The notes: generated by a model not told the origin, from the letters alone. 6,606 nucleotides of DNA from Sulfurovum sp. (GCA_015663065.1 DQSX01000074.1:1-6606); one strand, 5' to 3'; positions 1-6,205 are shown, counted from the stretch's first letter. Numbers and translations: made by a program.

Positions 1-31
1 ATTATTTAAACTAGAGTGTTGTATCCTTTCT

Positions 32-61
32 CTTGAATGCTGATTTGTTTTTGCATTCGAG
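32..61. repeat. Short inverted repeat (possible hairpin)
   Basis: CTTGAATGC at 32-40 pairs with GCATTCGAG at 53-61, giving nine pairs with one G-T wobble around a 12-base loop. No run of T follows on either strand, so it does not look like an intrinsic terminator. It may be a protein binding site, a structured leader, or chance. Confidence 0.3.
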
Positions 62-230
62 TGGTAGACTTGTGACATATAATCCTTTATGGTCAAAGAT
101 TTCATATGGTATCAAGCTATTGCTTTTAGTTTAGTTGAACTGGTATAACGTGGTGAAACTGGACATCAAGCTTCTATCTATGAGATATTTTTTCTTCATT
201 TCGTAAGCTAAATTTTAAATGTATCAGTTG

Positions 231-236
231 TATACT
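231..236 (+). promoter_or_regulatory. Possible -10 element for gdhA
   Basis: TATACT at 231-236 lies 40 bases upstream of the gdhA start codon in an AT-rich setting and would give a leader of roughly 35 bases. There is no convincing -35 hexamer; relaxed -35 elements are common in Campylobacterota, so its absence is not decisive. The perfect TATAAT at 78-83 is an alternative with a leader near 190 bases. Confidence 0.35.
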
Positions 237-276
237 TAATAGCAAATATTTTAAAATGAATTAAAAAAGGAAAAAT

Positions 277-1659
277 ATGCCAACCAGTGAACTTACAAAA
301 ATGAAAAAAAAGATCATAGATGAGATAGGTAATTTCAAAGAGTCTCATAGATTTGAACACGATGTATTTTATCAGGCAGTGGAGGAAGTACTGCTTTCCA
401 TTGCACCGCTTCTTGTTGCAGATAAAAGATACAATATCAATGCAATTGTAAGAAGATTGGCTGTCCCGGACAGGATCATAAAGTTCAAAGTAGAATGGAT
501 GGATGATAATCAGAATATACAGGTCAACACCGGGTATCGTGTACAGTTCAACAACACACTTGGGCCCTACAAAGGCGGATTGCGTTTTCACCCGACGGTC
601 AATGAAGGTATTTTAAAGTTCCTTGGGTTTGAGCAGATATTCAAAAATGCATTGACAGGGCTTCCGATCGGTGGTGCCAAAGGGGGGTCTAATTTTGACC
701 CTAAAGGTAAAAGTGATTTTGAAGTGATGAAGTTCTGTTCATCTTTTATGAGAGAGTTGCATAAATACATTGGACCGCGTATGGACGTTCCCGCCGGTGA
801 CATTGGTGTAGGTGGCAGAGAGATCGGGTACCTTTTTGGTGAATACAAAAAGATCACTTCTACTTTTGACGGTGTACTGACCGGTAAACCAAATTTTTTC
901 GGTGGATCTTTAATGCGCCCACAGGCTACAGGTTACGGAGTCGTTTACTTTACTGAGACAATGTTGGAAGTAGAAGGTAAAGAGACGCTTGCTGGTAAGA
1001 TCTGTGCTGTCTCAGGTGCAGGAAATGTAGCACTCTATACGATAGAGAAACTGATCGAACTAGGAGCCATCCCTGTGACCTGTACAGATTCAAAAGGTAC
1101 GATTTATGATGCAAGAGGGGTTGATATAGAACTTTTACAAGATTTAAAATTTAACCGTCGTGCCTCTCTTGAAGAATATGTAAAAGTACACCCTGAAGCA
1201 CAATATATCCCTGTTTCAGAGTATCCCAAAGGTGGGCATGCTGTCTGGAACATCGAATGTCATGCAGCATTCCCTTGTGCGACACAGAATGAGTTGACAG
1301 AAGTAGATGCCAAAAACCTTGTTAAAAATGGCTGTGTCTCGGTGAGTGAAGGTGCCAATATGCCTTCTACGCCTGAAGCTATTGAAGTATTTTTGAAACA
1401 TAAACTCTGTTTTGCTCCTGCAAAAGCAGCCAATGCCGGTGGTGTTGCGGTAAGTAACTTTGAAATGGGTCAGAATGCAGCTATGCAGAGATGGACATTT
1501 GAAGAGGTAGACAACAGACTTAAAGAGACGATGCAGTACATTTGCCACTCTGTTGCAGATACTGCCAAAGAGTATGGTGTTGAAGGAAATTATGTAGATG
1601 GTGCAAATATCTCTGCATTTAAGAAAATAGCAGATGCAATGATCGCTGAAGGAATATAA
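277..1659 (+). CDS. gdhA: NADP-type glutamate dehydrogenase
   Basis: Catalyses reversible reductive amination of 2-oxoglutarate with ammonia to L-glutamate in the cytoplasm; the hexameric bacterial GdhA class is usually NADPH-dependent and biosynthetic. At 460 residues it is full length (E. coli GdhA is about 447). The N-terminal substrate domain has YKGGLRF (98-104, K99 expected to contact substrate), LPIGGAKGG (129-137) with the catalytic lysine K135, and PAGDIGVGGRE (172-182) with the conserved aspartate D175. The Rossmann domain begins near 240 with SGAGNVA (246-252). SEGANMP (357-363) and the A-N-A-G-G-V segment (385-390) are also typical. The ATG is preceded by AAGGA at 267-271 with five bases of spacing. 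The stop overlaps the next start by one base (TAATG), so the two are probably translationally coupled. NADP preference is inferred from family, not proven here. Confidence 0.97.
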   Translation: MPTSELTKMKKKIIDEIGNFKESHRFEHDVFYQAVEEVLLSIAPLLVADKRYNINAIVRRLAVPDRIIKFKVEWMDDNQNIQVNTGYRVQFNNTLGPYKGGLRFHPTVNEGILKFLGFEQIFKNALTGLPIGGAKGGSNFDPKGKSDFEVMKFCSSFMRELHKYIGPRMDVPAGDIGVGGREIGYLFGEYKKITSTFDGVLTGKPNFFGGSLMRPQATGYGVVYFTETMLEVEGKETLAGKICAVSGAGNVALYTIEKLIELGAIPVTCTDSKGTIYDARGVDIELLQDLKFNRRASLEEYVKVHPEAQYIPVSEYPKGGHAVWNIECHAAFPCATQNELTEVDAKNLVKNGCVSVSEGANMPSTPEAIEVFLKHKLCFAPAKAANAGGVAVSNFEMGQNAAMQRWTFEEVDNRLKETMQYICHSVADTAKEYGVEGNYVDGANISAFKKIADAMIAEGI

Positions 1660-1952
1660 TGTCAAGCGAATGCATCAGGGCAAGAATGTGTTCTGGTTAC
1701 GGATCGCATCAGTCTCCTGTGGGTATGGCTACACAAGATCCTAAAAAACGTACTTCATACATTGTGGTACGAAAGGGAAATGAGATCGCCAACTACCATA
1801 AAAACCTAATTAAAGTTATGAAAACGATACTTGCCATTATGGGCTTTGAGAAAATAGATCAATTAAGCAAGAAGAATTTCTCTTACAAAAACAATTCCGG
1901 TGAGATCTTTTTTGATATAGATAAGTACTTTAAAAAGAAATTACAGCTGTAA
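1659..1952 (+). CDS. Orphan C-terminal fragment of FMN-binding glutamate synthase
   Basis: A 97-residue protein resembling only the extreme C-terminal part of the glutamate synthase central/FMN-binding family (usually around 500 residues). The diagnostic stretch is C-I-R-A-R-M-C (5-11) followed by SPVGMATQDPKK (19-30) and the YHKNLIK helix (46-52), matching the family's C-x5-C-x4-C-P-x-G-x-A-T-Q-D-P block and following helix. The FMN/substrate barrel is absent, so synthase activity is not expected. In classical GltB three cysteines hold a 3Fe-4S cluster; here C5 and C11 are present, but the position before P-V-G is S19 and the intervening loop is longer. An in-frame TGA at 1647-1649 fixes the left limit. 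The ATG overlaps the gdhA stop, with AAGGA at 1649-1653 inside gdhA as a ribosome binding site. It could be a deletion remnant or a retained small protein acting with GdhA; I cannot tell which. Confidence 0.75.
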   Translation: MSSECIRARMCSGYGSHQSPVGMATQDPKKRTSYIVVRKGNEIANYHKNLIKVMKTILAIMGFEKIDQLSKKNFSYKNNSGEIFFDIDKYFKKKLQL

Positions 1953-1955
1953 AAA

Positions 1956-1984
1956 TTGACTTCTCCTCTATTTAAGAATATACT
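1956..1984 (+). promoter_or_regulatory. Sigma-70-like promoter for acs
   Basis: TTGACT (1956-1961) and TATACT (1979-1984) are separated by exactly 17 bases, matching the housekeeping consensus at ten of twelve positions. Transcription would start near 1990-1992, giving a leader of about 20 bases that still contains the complete AAGGAG ribosome binding site. It begins four bases after the stop codon of the preceding fragment gene, so acs can be expressed independently of gdhA. A second TATACT at 1991-1996 would start transcription inside the ribosome binding site and is unlikely to be productive. Confidence 0.65.
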
Positions 1985-2006
1985 GAGATATATACTTAAG
2001 GAGAAG
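1960..2006 (+). promoter_or_regulatory. Inverted repeat masking the acs ribosome binding site
   Basis: CTTCTCC (1960-1966) is the exact complement of GGAGAAG (2000-2006), and TTAAG (1972-1976) of CTTAA (1995-1999); ATAT at 1978-1981 and 1988-1991 can extend the stem. In RNA that reads through from gdhA, the right arm contains the acs Shine-Dalgarno AAGGAG (1998-2003), so folding would hide it. In DNA, the arms flank the -10 element about 40 bases apart and could be an operator. There is no T run after the stem, so it is not an intrinsic terminator. The pairing is directly visible; the regulatory role is inferred. Confidence 0.5.
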
Positions 2007-2011
2007 AAGTT

Positions 2012-3955
2012 ATGCAAAAACATATTTACAACCCCAACCCCGAATTTTCAAAAAATGCAGCGATCCCGAGTATGGAAGCATACTGGGAACTTCAAAACAG
2101 AGCTTTAGAGGACTATGAAGGTTTTTGGCAAGGTTTTGCCGATGAGAAGATAGATTGGCTGGCACCTTACGATACAGTTCTGGATGAAAGTGATGCCCCT
2201 TTTTATAAGTGGTTTACCAAGGGTAAGCTCAATGTCTCCAACCAGTGTATCGACAGGCATCTTTCTGATAAAGCAGATAAAACAGCTATCCTTTTTGAAG
2301 GAGACAGAGGGGAGGTAGAGAAGATAAGCTATCTCCAGCTTTCACAACGTGTCAATAAAATGGCAAACCTGCTTAAGAATGAATTTGGCATTGAAAAGGG
2401 GGACAGAGTAGTACTCTATATGCCTATGATCCCCGAAGCTGCCTATGCAATGCTCGCCTGTACAAGAATAGGAGCAGTGCATTCCATTGTTTTTGGAGGA
2501 TTCTCATCAGCGGCATTGAAGGACCGTATTGAAGATGCCCAGGCAAAGATCGTCATCACCGCAGACGGGGCATACAGAAAAGGCAAACCTTACCTGCTTA
2601 AAGGTGTGGTGGATGAGGCACTTTCCCGTGGAGGAGAATGTGTTGAAGCCGTTCTTGTGGTAAAGAGAAACAATGAAGAGATAGAGTGGGTTGAGGGTAG
2701 AGACCATAACTACAATGCACTGATCACAGCGCAGTCAGATGACTGTCCTTTTGAGCCTATGGACTCTGAAGATCCGCTTTTCCTACTCTATACCTCCGGC
2801 AGTACAGGAAAACCAAAAGGTGTACAGCACAGCACTGCAGGATACATCCTTTGGGCGCAAATGACCACTGAGTGGGTCTTTGACGTGAAAGAGGATGATA
2901 TCTTCTGGTGTACGGCTGATGTGGGCTGGATCACTGGGCATACATACATCGTTTATGGTCCGCTTGCAGCAGGGACAACCACTGTCATGTTTGAAGGGGT
3001 CCCTACCTATCCGGATGCAGGCCGTGCATGGAAAATGGTACAAGACCATAAAATAACCCAATTCTACACCGCACCGACAGCCATTCGTGTACTGCATAAG
3101 ATGGGTAAAGATGAACCTGAAAACTATGATCTTTCAAGTCTGAAAGTACTGGGAACCGTTGGAGAGCCTATTGATCCTACTGCATGGCAATGGTACTATG
3201 AAAAAGTGGGACATTCAAAGTGTGCTATTGTCGATACCTGGTGGCAGACTGAGACAGGCGGACACATCATCACACCGCTTCCCGGAGCAACGCCTATTAA
3301 GCCGGGATGTGCGACCTTTCCTCTGCCAGGCATTATGACAGAGATACTCTCGTATGAAGGGGTACCAAAAGAGGCAGATGAACCTGGACTGCTCTGTATT
3401 ACAAAACCATGGCCGTCAATGTTGAGAAATATCTGGGGAGATCCTGAGCGTTATAAAAAAGCCTATTTTGGTGATGTGTCAAAAGAGGGTAGACCGGTTT
3501 ACTTTTCCGGTGACGGTGCTGTGGCAGATAAAGAGGGTTATATTACCATTGTTGGTCGTGTAGATGATGTCATTAATGTCTCCGGTCACCGCATGGGTAC
3601 TGCTGAGATAGAAGCTGTGGTGAAAGAAGATGACGCTGTAGCAGAAGTTGCAGTAGTAGGCTGTCCGCATGAGATCAAAGGGGAATCCATCTTTATCTAC
3701 ATCGTACTCAAAGAGGGGCATATCAACAAAGATATTAAAAACCATATTAATGCCTTGCTGGCAAGTGAGATAGGCAATATCGCCAAGGCAGATCACATTA
3801 TAGAAGTACCCGGATTGCCTAAAACACGTTCCGGTAAGATCATGAGAAGGATCTTACGTTCCATAGCCAAAGGGGAAGCGATCACGCAAGATATTTCAAC
3901 ACTGGAAGATCCGTCCATCGTCAAAGAGATCGAAACAACAGCAAGAGAAGCCTAA
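2012..3955 (+). CDS. acs: Acetyl-CoA synthetase (AMP-forming)
   Basis: Activates acetate with ATP and CoA to acetyl-CoA via acetyl-adenylate in the cytoplasm, letting the cell assimilate acetate. The 647 residues match the usual length (about 652). Adenylate-forming signatures are in order: TSGSTGKPKG (261-270), GTVGEP (381-386), DTWWQTETGG (408-417), YFSGDGA (497-503), GRVDDVINVSGHRMG (515-529) and SGKIMRR (607-613). K609 is the lysine needed for adenylation and, in studied homologues, silenced by acetylation. W411 lies at the acetate-pocket tryptophan position that restricts the substrate to small acids, supporting acetate over longer chains. The N-terminal ACAS_N region (about 25-85) is present. 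ATG is chosen from AAGGAG (1998-2003) with eight bases of spacing. It has its own promoter upstream, and its stop overlaps the start of a 40-codon ORF. Confidence 0.97.
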   Translation: MQKHIYNPNPEFSKNAAIPSMEAYWELQNRALEDYEGFWQGFADEKIDWLAPYDTVLDESDAPFYKWFTKGKLNVSNQCIDRHLSDKADKTAILFEGDRGEVEKISYLQLSQRVNKMANLLKNEFGIEKGDRVVLYMPMIPEAAYAMLACTRIGAVHSIVFGGFSSAALKDRIEDAQAKIVITADGAYRKGKPYLLKGVVDEALSRGGECVEAVLVVKRNNEEIEWVEGRDHNYNALITAQSDDCPFEPMDSEDPLFLLYTSGSTGKPKGVQHSTAGYILWAQMTTEWVFDVKEDDIFWCTADVGWITGHTYIVYGPLAAGTTTVMFEGVPTYPDAGRAWKMVQDHKITQFYTAPTAIRVLHKMGKDEPENYDLSSLKVLGTVGEPIDPTAWQWYYEKVGHSKCAIVDTWWQTETGGHIITPLPGATPIKPGCATFPLPGIMTEILSYEGVPKEADEPGLLCITKPWPSMLRNIWGDPERYKKAYFGDVSKEGRPVYFSGDGAVADKEGYITIVGRVDDVINVSGHRMGTAEIEAVVKEDDAVAEVAVVGCPHEIKGESIFIYIVLKEGHINKDIKNHINALLASEIGNIAKADHIIEVPGLPKTRSGKIMRRILRSIAKGEAITQDISTLEDPSIVKEIETTAREA

Positions 3956-4077
3956 TGTTTCTCTTCTCTAAGATTTGGAGAGGAGTGCTTCTGGATGATG
4001 CCTTTGTGTTAGGCTTTGTTGTGAAGCAGCATAATGGTAAAATAGACAACTATAAAAAGTTCATAGATCTTGTGTAA
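3955..4077 (+). CDS. Small 40-residue hypothetical protein coupled to acs
   Basis: A short frame starts in the acs stop (TAATG, one-base overlap) and ends at TAA 4075-4077, two bases before the next gene's ATG. It encodes about 40 residues: a basic start (MFLFSKIWRG), a central hydrophobic part (VLLDDAFVLGFVV, 11-23) and a polar tail rich in K, N and D ending in FIDLV. I do not recognise a family. Support comes from the exact end-to-end fit between two genes and the overlapping start, since a random gap need not stay open throughout; the ribosome binding site is weak (purine-rich AAGAGAAG at 3943-3950). A hairpin-forming repeat lies in its first codons. It could be a real small protein, a coupling leader for the downstream gene, or a chance frame. 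Confidence 0.45.
   Translation: MFLFSKIWRGVLLDDAFVLGFVVKQHNGKIDNYKKFIDLV
3961..3985 (+). repeat. Hairpin-forming inverted repeat after acs
   Basis: CTCTTCTC (3961-3968) pairs with GAGAGGAG (3978-3985), eight pairs with one G-U wobble and a nine-base loop. It begins five bases after the acs stop codon. No T run follows, so termination is not obvious; it may protect the 3' end of acs mRNA or slow read-through. It also lies within the first codons of the 40-residue ORF. Confidence 0.4.
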
Positions 4078-4079
4078 AA

Positions 4080-4901
4080 ATGAATAAGGAGTTCCCTTTG
4101 ATTGTAATAATACTTTCGTTCCTCCTCATGGCGTATAGTTTTACACTAGGAACAGCTGCTTATGCATACAATTCAGAGCAGAATGTTAAAATTGAAAATA
4201 TACATACCAAAAAGTCTTTACGTTTTATAGACACTAAAAAAGAGTATGGAAAATCTTGTGAAGCGTACAGCTATATTACGCCGGTAGAAAGATTTAAACT
4301 ACTTAAACAGGATGACTATATGTTTGGGGATATTCTTAGTGATTCCCTCTCTATCTCAAGTGTTGCCCCTGAATTCATAGTAGAAAACAATATGACTGAA
4401 TGTCGTGCTACTGGTACAGACAGCAGTGAATATACCTATGAAGAGAAACTGCGTTACATAAATGATGACATGGTCACTATAGAAGTGTTTCAGTATTCGT
4501 ACGGTGTGGGTGCAGCACATGGAAATAGACATATATCACTCTATATGTACGACCGTTACTATGGTATGAAGATCGATTGGCAAACGCTCTTTGGTAGCAG
4601 TGAAGTGTTTGACTTGTATGTATTGAAGCGTGTGCTAGATGAGATCGCATGTGAGGATTTTCTCATTACTTTTAAAACAAACAAATTATTATTGAACTTT
4701 AGAAAACAGGGTTACTTTGCCATTACAGACAAGGGACTTCAGATACAGTACGGTAAATATGAGATTGCACCGGGAGCATCAGGTTTACCTTCACTGCTGG
4801 TGCCTAAAGAGATTTTAAAGCAGTATATGACCAAAGAGATGTATATGAAATGTTTCTTTACTCAACAGCAAATAATGTTTGAAGTAATGAATGCGTTCTG
4901 A
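4080..4901 (+). CDS. Exported DUF3298 (RsiV C-terminal-like) domain protein
   Basis: A 273-residue protein of unknown function, probably secreted to the periplasm. Residues 1-29 form a signal peptide: short n-region with K3, hydrophobic core about 7-23 and an A-Y-A site at 27-29. The C-terminal part carries hallmarks of DUF3298, the domain also found in the anti-sigma factor RsiV and PdaC-like proteins: YGVGAAHGN (141-149), a G-x-x-I-D-W-Q-T-L-F segment (162-171), and GLQIQYGKYEIAPGASG (219-235) with LVPKEIL (240-246) after it. RsiV binds lysozyme through this region, but there is no cytoplasmic anti-sigma domain or adjacent sigma gene here, so that role should not be assumed. No PdaC-type catalytic domain is seen. 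Four cysteines (60, 108, 191, 258) could form disulfides after export. The start is uncertain: TTG at 4098 has a better ribosome binding site. Confidence 0.75.
   Translation: MNKEFPLIVIILSFLLMAYSFTLGTAAYAYNSEQNVKIENIHTKKSLRFIDTKKEYGKSCEAYSYITPVERFKLLKQDDYMFGDILSDSLSISSVAPEFIVENNMTECRATGTDSSEYTYEEKLRYINDDMVTIEVFQYSYGVGAAHGNRHISLYMYDRYYGMKIDWQTLFGSSEVFDLYVLKRVLDEIACEDFLITFKTNKLLLNFRKQGYFAITDKGLQIQYGKYEIAPGASGLPSLLVPKEILKQYMTKEMYMKCFFTQQQIMFEVMNAF
4086..4100 (+). promoter_or_regulatory. Ribosome binding site pointing to an alternative TTG start
   Basis: AAGGAG at 4086-4091 lies inside the longest frame, six bases before an in-frame TTG (codon 7, 4098-4100), an ideal arrangement. The ATG at 4080 has no Shine-Dalgarno-like sequence upstream but could be reached by reinitiation after the stop at 4075-4077. 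Starting at TTG removes K3 and leaves a signal peptide with almost no charged n-region. Confidence 0.5.
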
Positions 4902-4940
4902 TAGTATATAGATTTATATGATGTATTGGGAAGTTATAAG
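4902..4940. other. Convergent gap between DUF3298 gene and tRNA
   Basis: This 39-base gap separates two converging transcripts. It holds only a weak AT-only hairpin (ATATA 4906-4910 with TATAT 4915-4919, four-base loop). I see no GC-rich stem with a T run on either strand, so termination is either factor-dependent or lies elsewhere. Confidence 0.5.
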
Positions 4941-5017
4941 TGGTGGGTCCGCGGGGACTCGAACCCCGGACCACTCGGTTATGAGCCGAGTGCTCTAACC
5001 AGCTGAGCTACAGACCC
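4941..5017 (-). tRNA. tRNA-Met (CAT), elongator type
   Basis: A complete 77-base cloverleaf read on the minus strand from 5017. The acceptor arm GGGTCTG pairs with CGGACCC (one G-U pair), followed by discriminator A73 and an encoded CCA. The D arm is GCTC/GAGC, the anticodon arm CTCGG/CCGAG with loop CTCATAA (anticodon CAT), and the T arm CGGGG/CCCCG with loop TTCGAGT. G1-C72 is paired and the anticodon stem lacks the three consecutive G-C pairs of initiators, so it is not tRNA-fMet. The CAT anticodon could also be tRNA-Ile2 modified by TilS; the overall sequence favours elongator Met, but identity is less sure than its being a tRNA. It lies 27 bases downstream of rodA on the same strand. Confidence 0.93.
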
Positions 5018-5044
5018 TTAGTAGATGCTCTATTTGACAGCCAA

Positions 5045-6178
5045 TTATTTTTTTGGTGTCAAGCTGATTTTCGAGTCAGAAGTATATCGATTATAGTCTT
5101 TAAAAGCAATTAAATTTTGTAGAATTCCAAAAATTACTGAAAAAATGATGAAAGAGGTTCCTCCGTGGCTGAACATGGGCAGGGGGAGTCCTACAACAGG
5201 GGCCATTCCTATGATCATGTAAATGTTTACTCCCATATAGACGAAGAAGAGAAAAGCAAGGCCCGAGGCGAAGGTTTTAATGTAGTAGTCGTTTGCATGT
5301 TTGGCTGCAATGTATAAGAGGTTGAATATGAGAAGAATATAGAGACCAATGAGCAGCAGCATCCCTTTAAAGCCAAATCTTTCACCCAGGTAGGCAAAGA
5401 TAAAGTCTGTGGATGAAACCGGTAGAAATTTGAGCTGTGTCTGTGTGGCATCCTCTTTCGGCTTTCCTTCCATACCCCCTGAACCAATGGCGATCAGTGC
5501 CTGTCTTACCTGGTAACTCGGTTTGCTCATTGCATCAACAATACGCTTTTTCTGATAATCTTTTAAGCCGTACTCATATGCCATGGGAGCTGCCGCACCA
5601 ACGATGAGCAGTATGATAGCCCAGATCTTCCAGTCTATACCTATGATGAACAAGATCCCATACCCTGTAATGAGCAGTACCAGTGCAGTACCAAGGTCTG
5701 GCTCTTTGGCGATCATGAGAAAAGGGATGATGATGACAATAGATAGTTTAATGAAGTTGAATAAACCATACCCGCTTTTTGGTGGTGGTTTTTTAACAAT
5801 GAGGTAAGAGAGCAGTACGATCACCGCTACTTTCATAAATTCGGAAGGTTGGATGGTAAGACCGATACCGGGTATCTCAATCCATCTTTGTGCACCAAGT
5901 ACAGAAGTACCGACAATAGGAACAGCAGCAAGCAGGAGCAGGTTCGCGATATAGAAAAGGGGAGCGAACCACCACATGATCTTTCTCCAGGGGATAAAAG
6001 ATGCTATGGTAAAAGCAATAGCAGCAATAATATAGTATATGATCTGTTTTTTATAGAGGTAGGGGTTGATCTCATAGACCAAATAGGCTGAAAGAGCAAA
6101 AATAGGAAGAAGCTGCAACATCAACGAATAGGAAAAATTTTTAAAGACACGTTTATCTACATTTGGTACAGGATTCAT
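5045..6178 (-). CDS. rodA: Rod shape-determining SEDS glycosyltransferase RodA
   Basis: Inner-membrane peptidoglycan polymerase that extends glycan strands from lipid II in the elongasome, working with the class B penicillin-binding protein PBP2. The 377 residues match RodA (E. coli 370) and are hydrophobic throughout, fitting ten membrane helices. SEDS motifs in order: GAQRWI (95-100), QPSEFMK (110-116), KEPDLGTA (158-165), GSGGMEGK (232-239), STDFIFA (256-262) with the proposed catalytic aspartate D258, and GLPLPMFSHGGTS (330-342). RodA is favoured over FtsW by the short N-terminus, the Q-R-W-I-x-I-P motif and the GLPLP ending. The usual P-E-x-H-T-D is P-V-S-S-T-D here. The ATG at 6178 is preceded by AGGTGA four bases away, and a TATAAT on this strand lies about 21 bases upstream. 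A tRNA gene follows, and pgeF is divergent. Confidence 0.95.
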   Translation of the reverse strand: MNPVPNVDKRVFKNFSYSLMLQLLPIFALSAYLVYEINPYLYKKQIIYYIIAAIAFTIASFIPWRKIMWWFAPLFYIANLLLLAAVPIVGTSVLGAQRWIEIPGIGLTIQPSEFMKVAVIVLLSYLIVKKPPPKSGYGLFNFIKLSIVIIIPFLMIAKEPDLGTALVLLITGYGILFIIGIDWKIWAIILLIVGAAAPMAYEYGLKDYQKKRIVDAMSKPSYQVRQALIAIGSGGMEGKPKEDATQTQLKFLPVSSTDFIFAYLGERFGFKGMLLLIGLYILLIFNLLYIAAKHANDYYIKTFASGLAFLFFVYMGVNIYMIIGMAPVVGLPLPMFSHGGTSFIIFSVIFGILQNLIAFKDYNRYTSDSKISLTPKK

Positions 6179-6198
6179 TGTTCACCTATTTTTTAGGG

Positions 6199-6205
6199 TA
6201 TTATA
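6199..6205. promoter_or_regulatory. Overlapping divergent -10 elements of rodA and pgeF
   Basis: Within the 50-base gap between the two start codons, TATTATA at 6199-6205 reads as TATTAT on the plus strand (6199-6204, toward pgeF) and TATAAT on the minus strand (6205-6200, toward rodA). Initiation would fall near 6211 and 6193, each leaving its ribosome binding site intact (AAGGG 6219-6223 for pgeF; AGGTGA for rodA). Neither side has a strong -35 hexamer. Confidence 0.5.

Larger units (their letters stand above)
1..276. other. AT-rich non-coding region upstream of gdhA
   Basis: No gene was recognised here. The plus strand is broken by stops in all frames near the left edge; one frame is open from base 2 to a TGA at 41-43, too short to say whether it is the tail of a neighbouring gene. 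The minus strand has a 62-codon frame interrupted by one TAA (bases 199 down to 11), described as a finding. Also present are a perfect TATAAT at 78-83, a short hairpin at 32-61, a repeated ATCAAGCT (111-118 and 165-172) and a 10-base palindrome ATTTTAAAAT at 248-257 just ahead of the gdhA ribosome binding site. It most likely holds the gdhA promoter and leader. Confidence 0.6.

Noticed and set aside
111..172. ATCAAGCT repeated at 111-118 and 165-172
   Set aside because: Only eight bases, two copies and no further symmetry; expected often enough by chance in AT-rich DNA.
208..857. Minus-strand frames of 127 and 89 codons over the gdhA 5' end
   Set aside because: Antisense to gdhA and its leader; hydrophobic, low-complexity composition with no recognisable domain.
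1216..1665. Minus-strand 149-codon frame
   Set aside because: Antisense shadow of gdhA with unusual cysteine- and phenylalanine-rich composition and no start signal.
1991..1996. Second TATACT just before the acs start as a promoter
   Set aside because: Transcription from it would begin inside the Shine-Dalgarno sequence, leaving no functional leader; the copy at 1979-1984 with its -35 fits better.
2507..3796. Several minus-strand frames of 66 to 105 codons
   Set aside because: All are antisense to the well-conserved acs coding sequence and show no protein motifs.
3961..3985. Intrinsic terminator after acs
   Set aside because: The stem is reasonable but no T run follows, and an open frame continues to the next gene.
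5583..6091. Plus-strand open frames of 74 and 80 codons
   Set aside because: They lie fully inside rodA on the opposite strand, lack ribosome binding sites and recognisable motifs; RodA is unambiguous.
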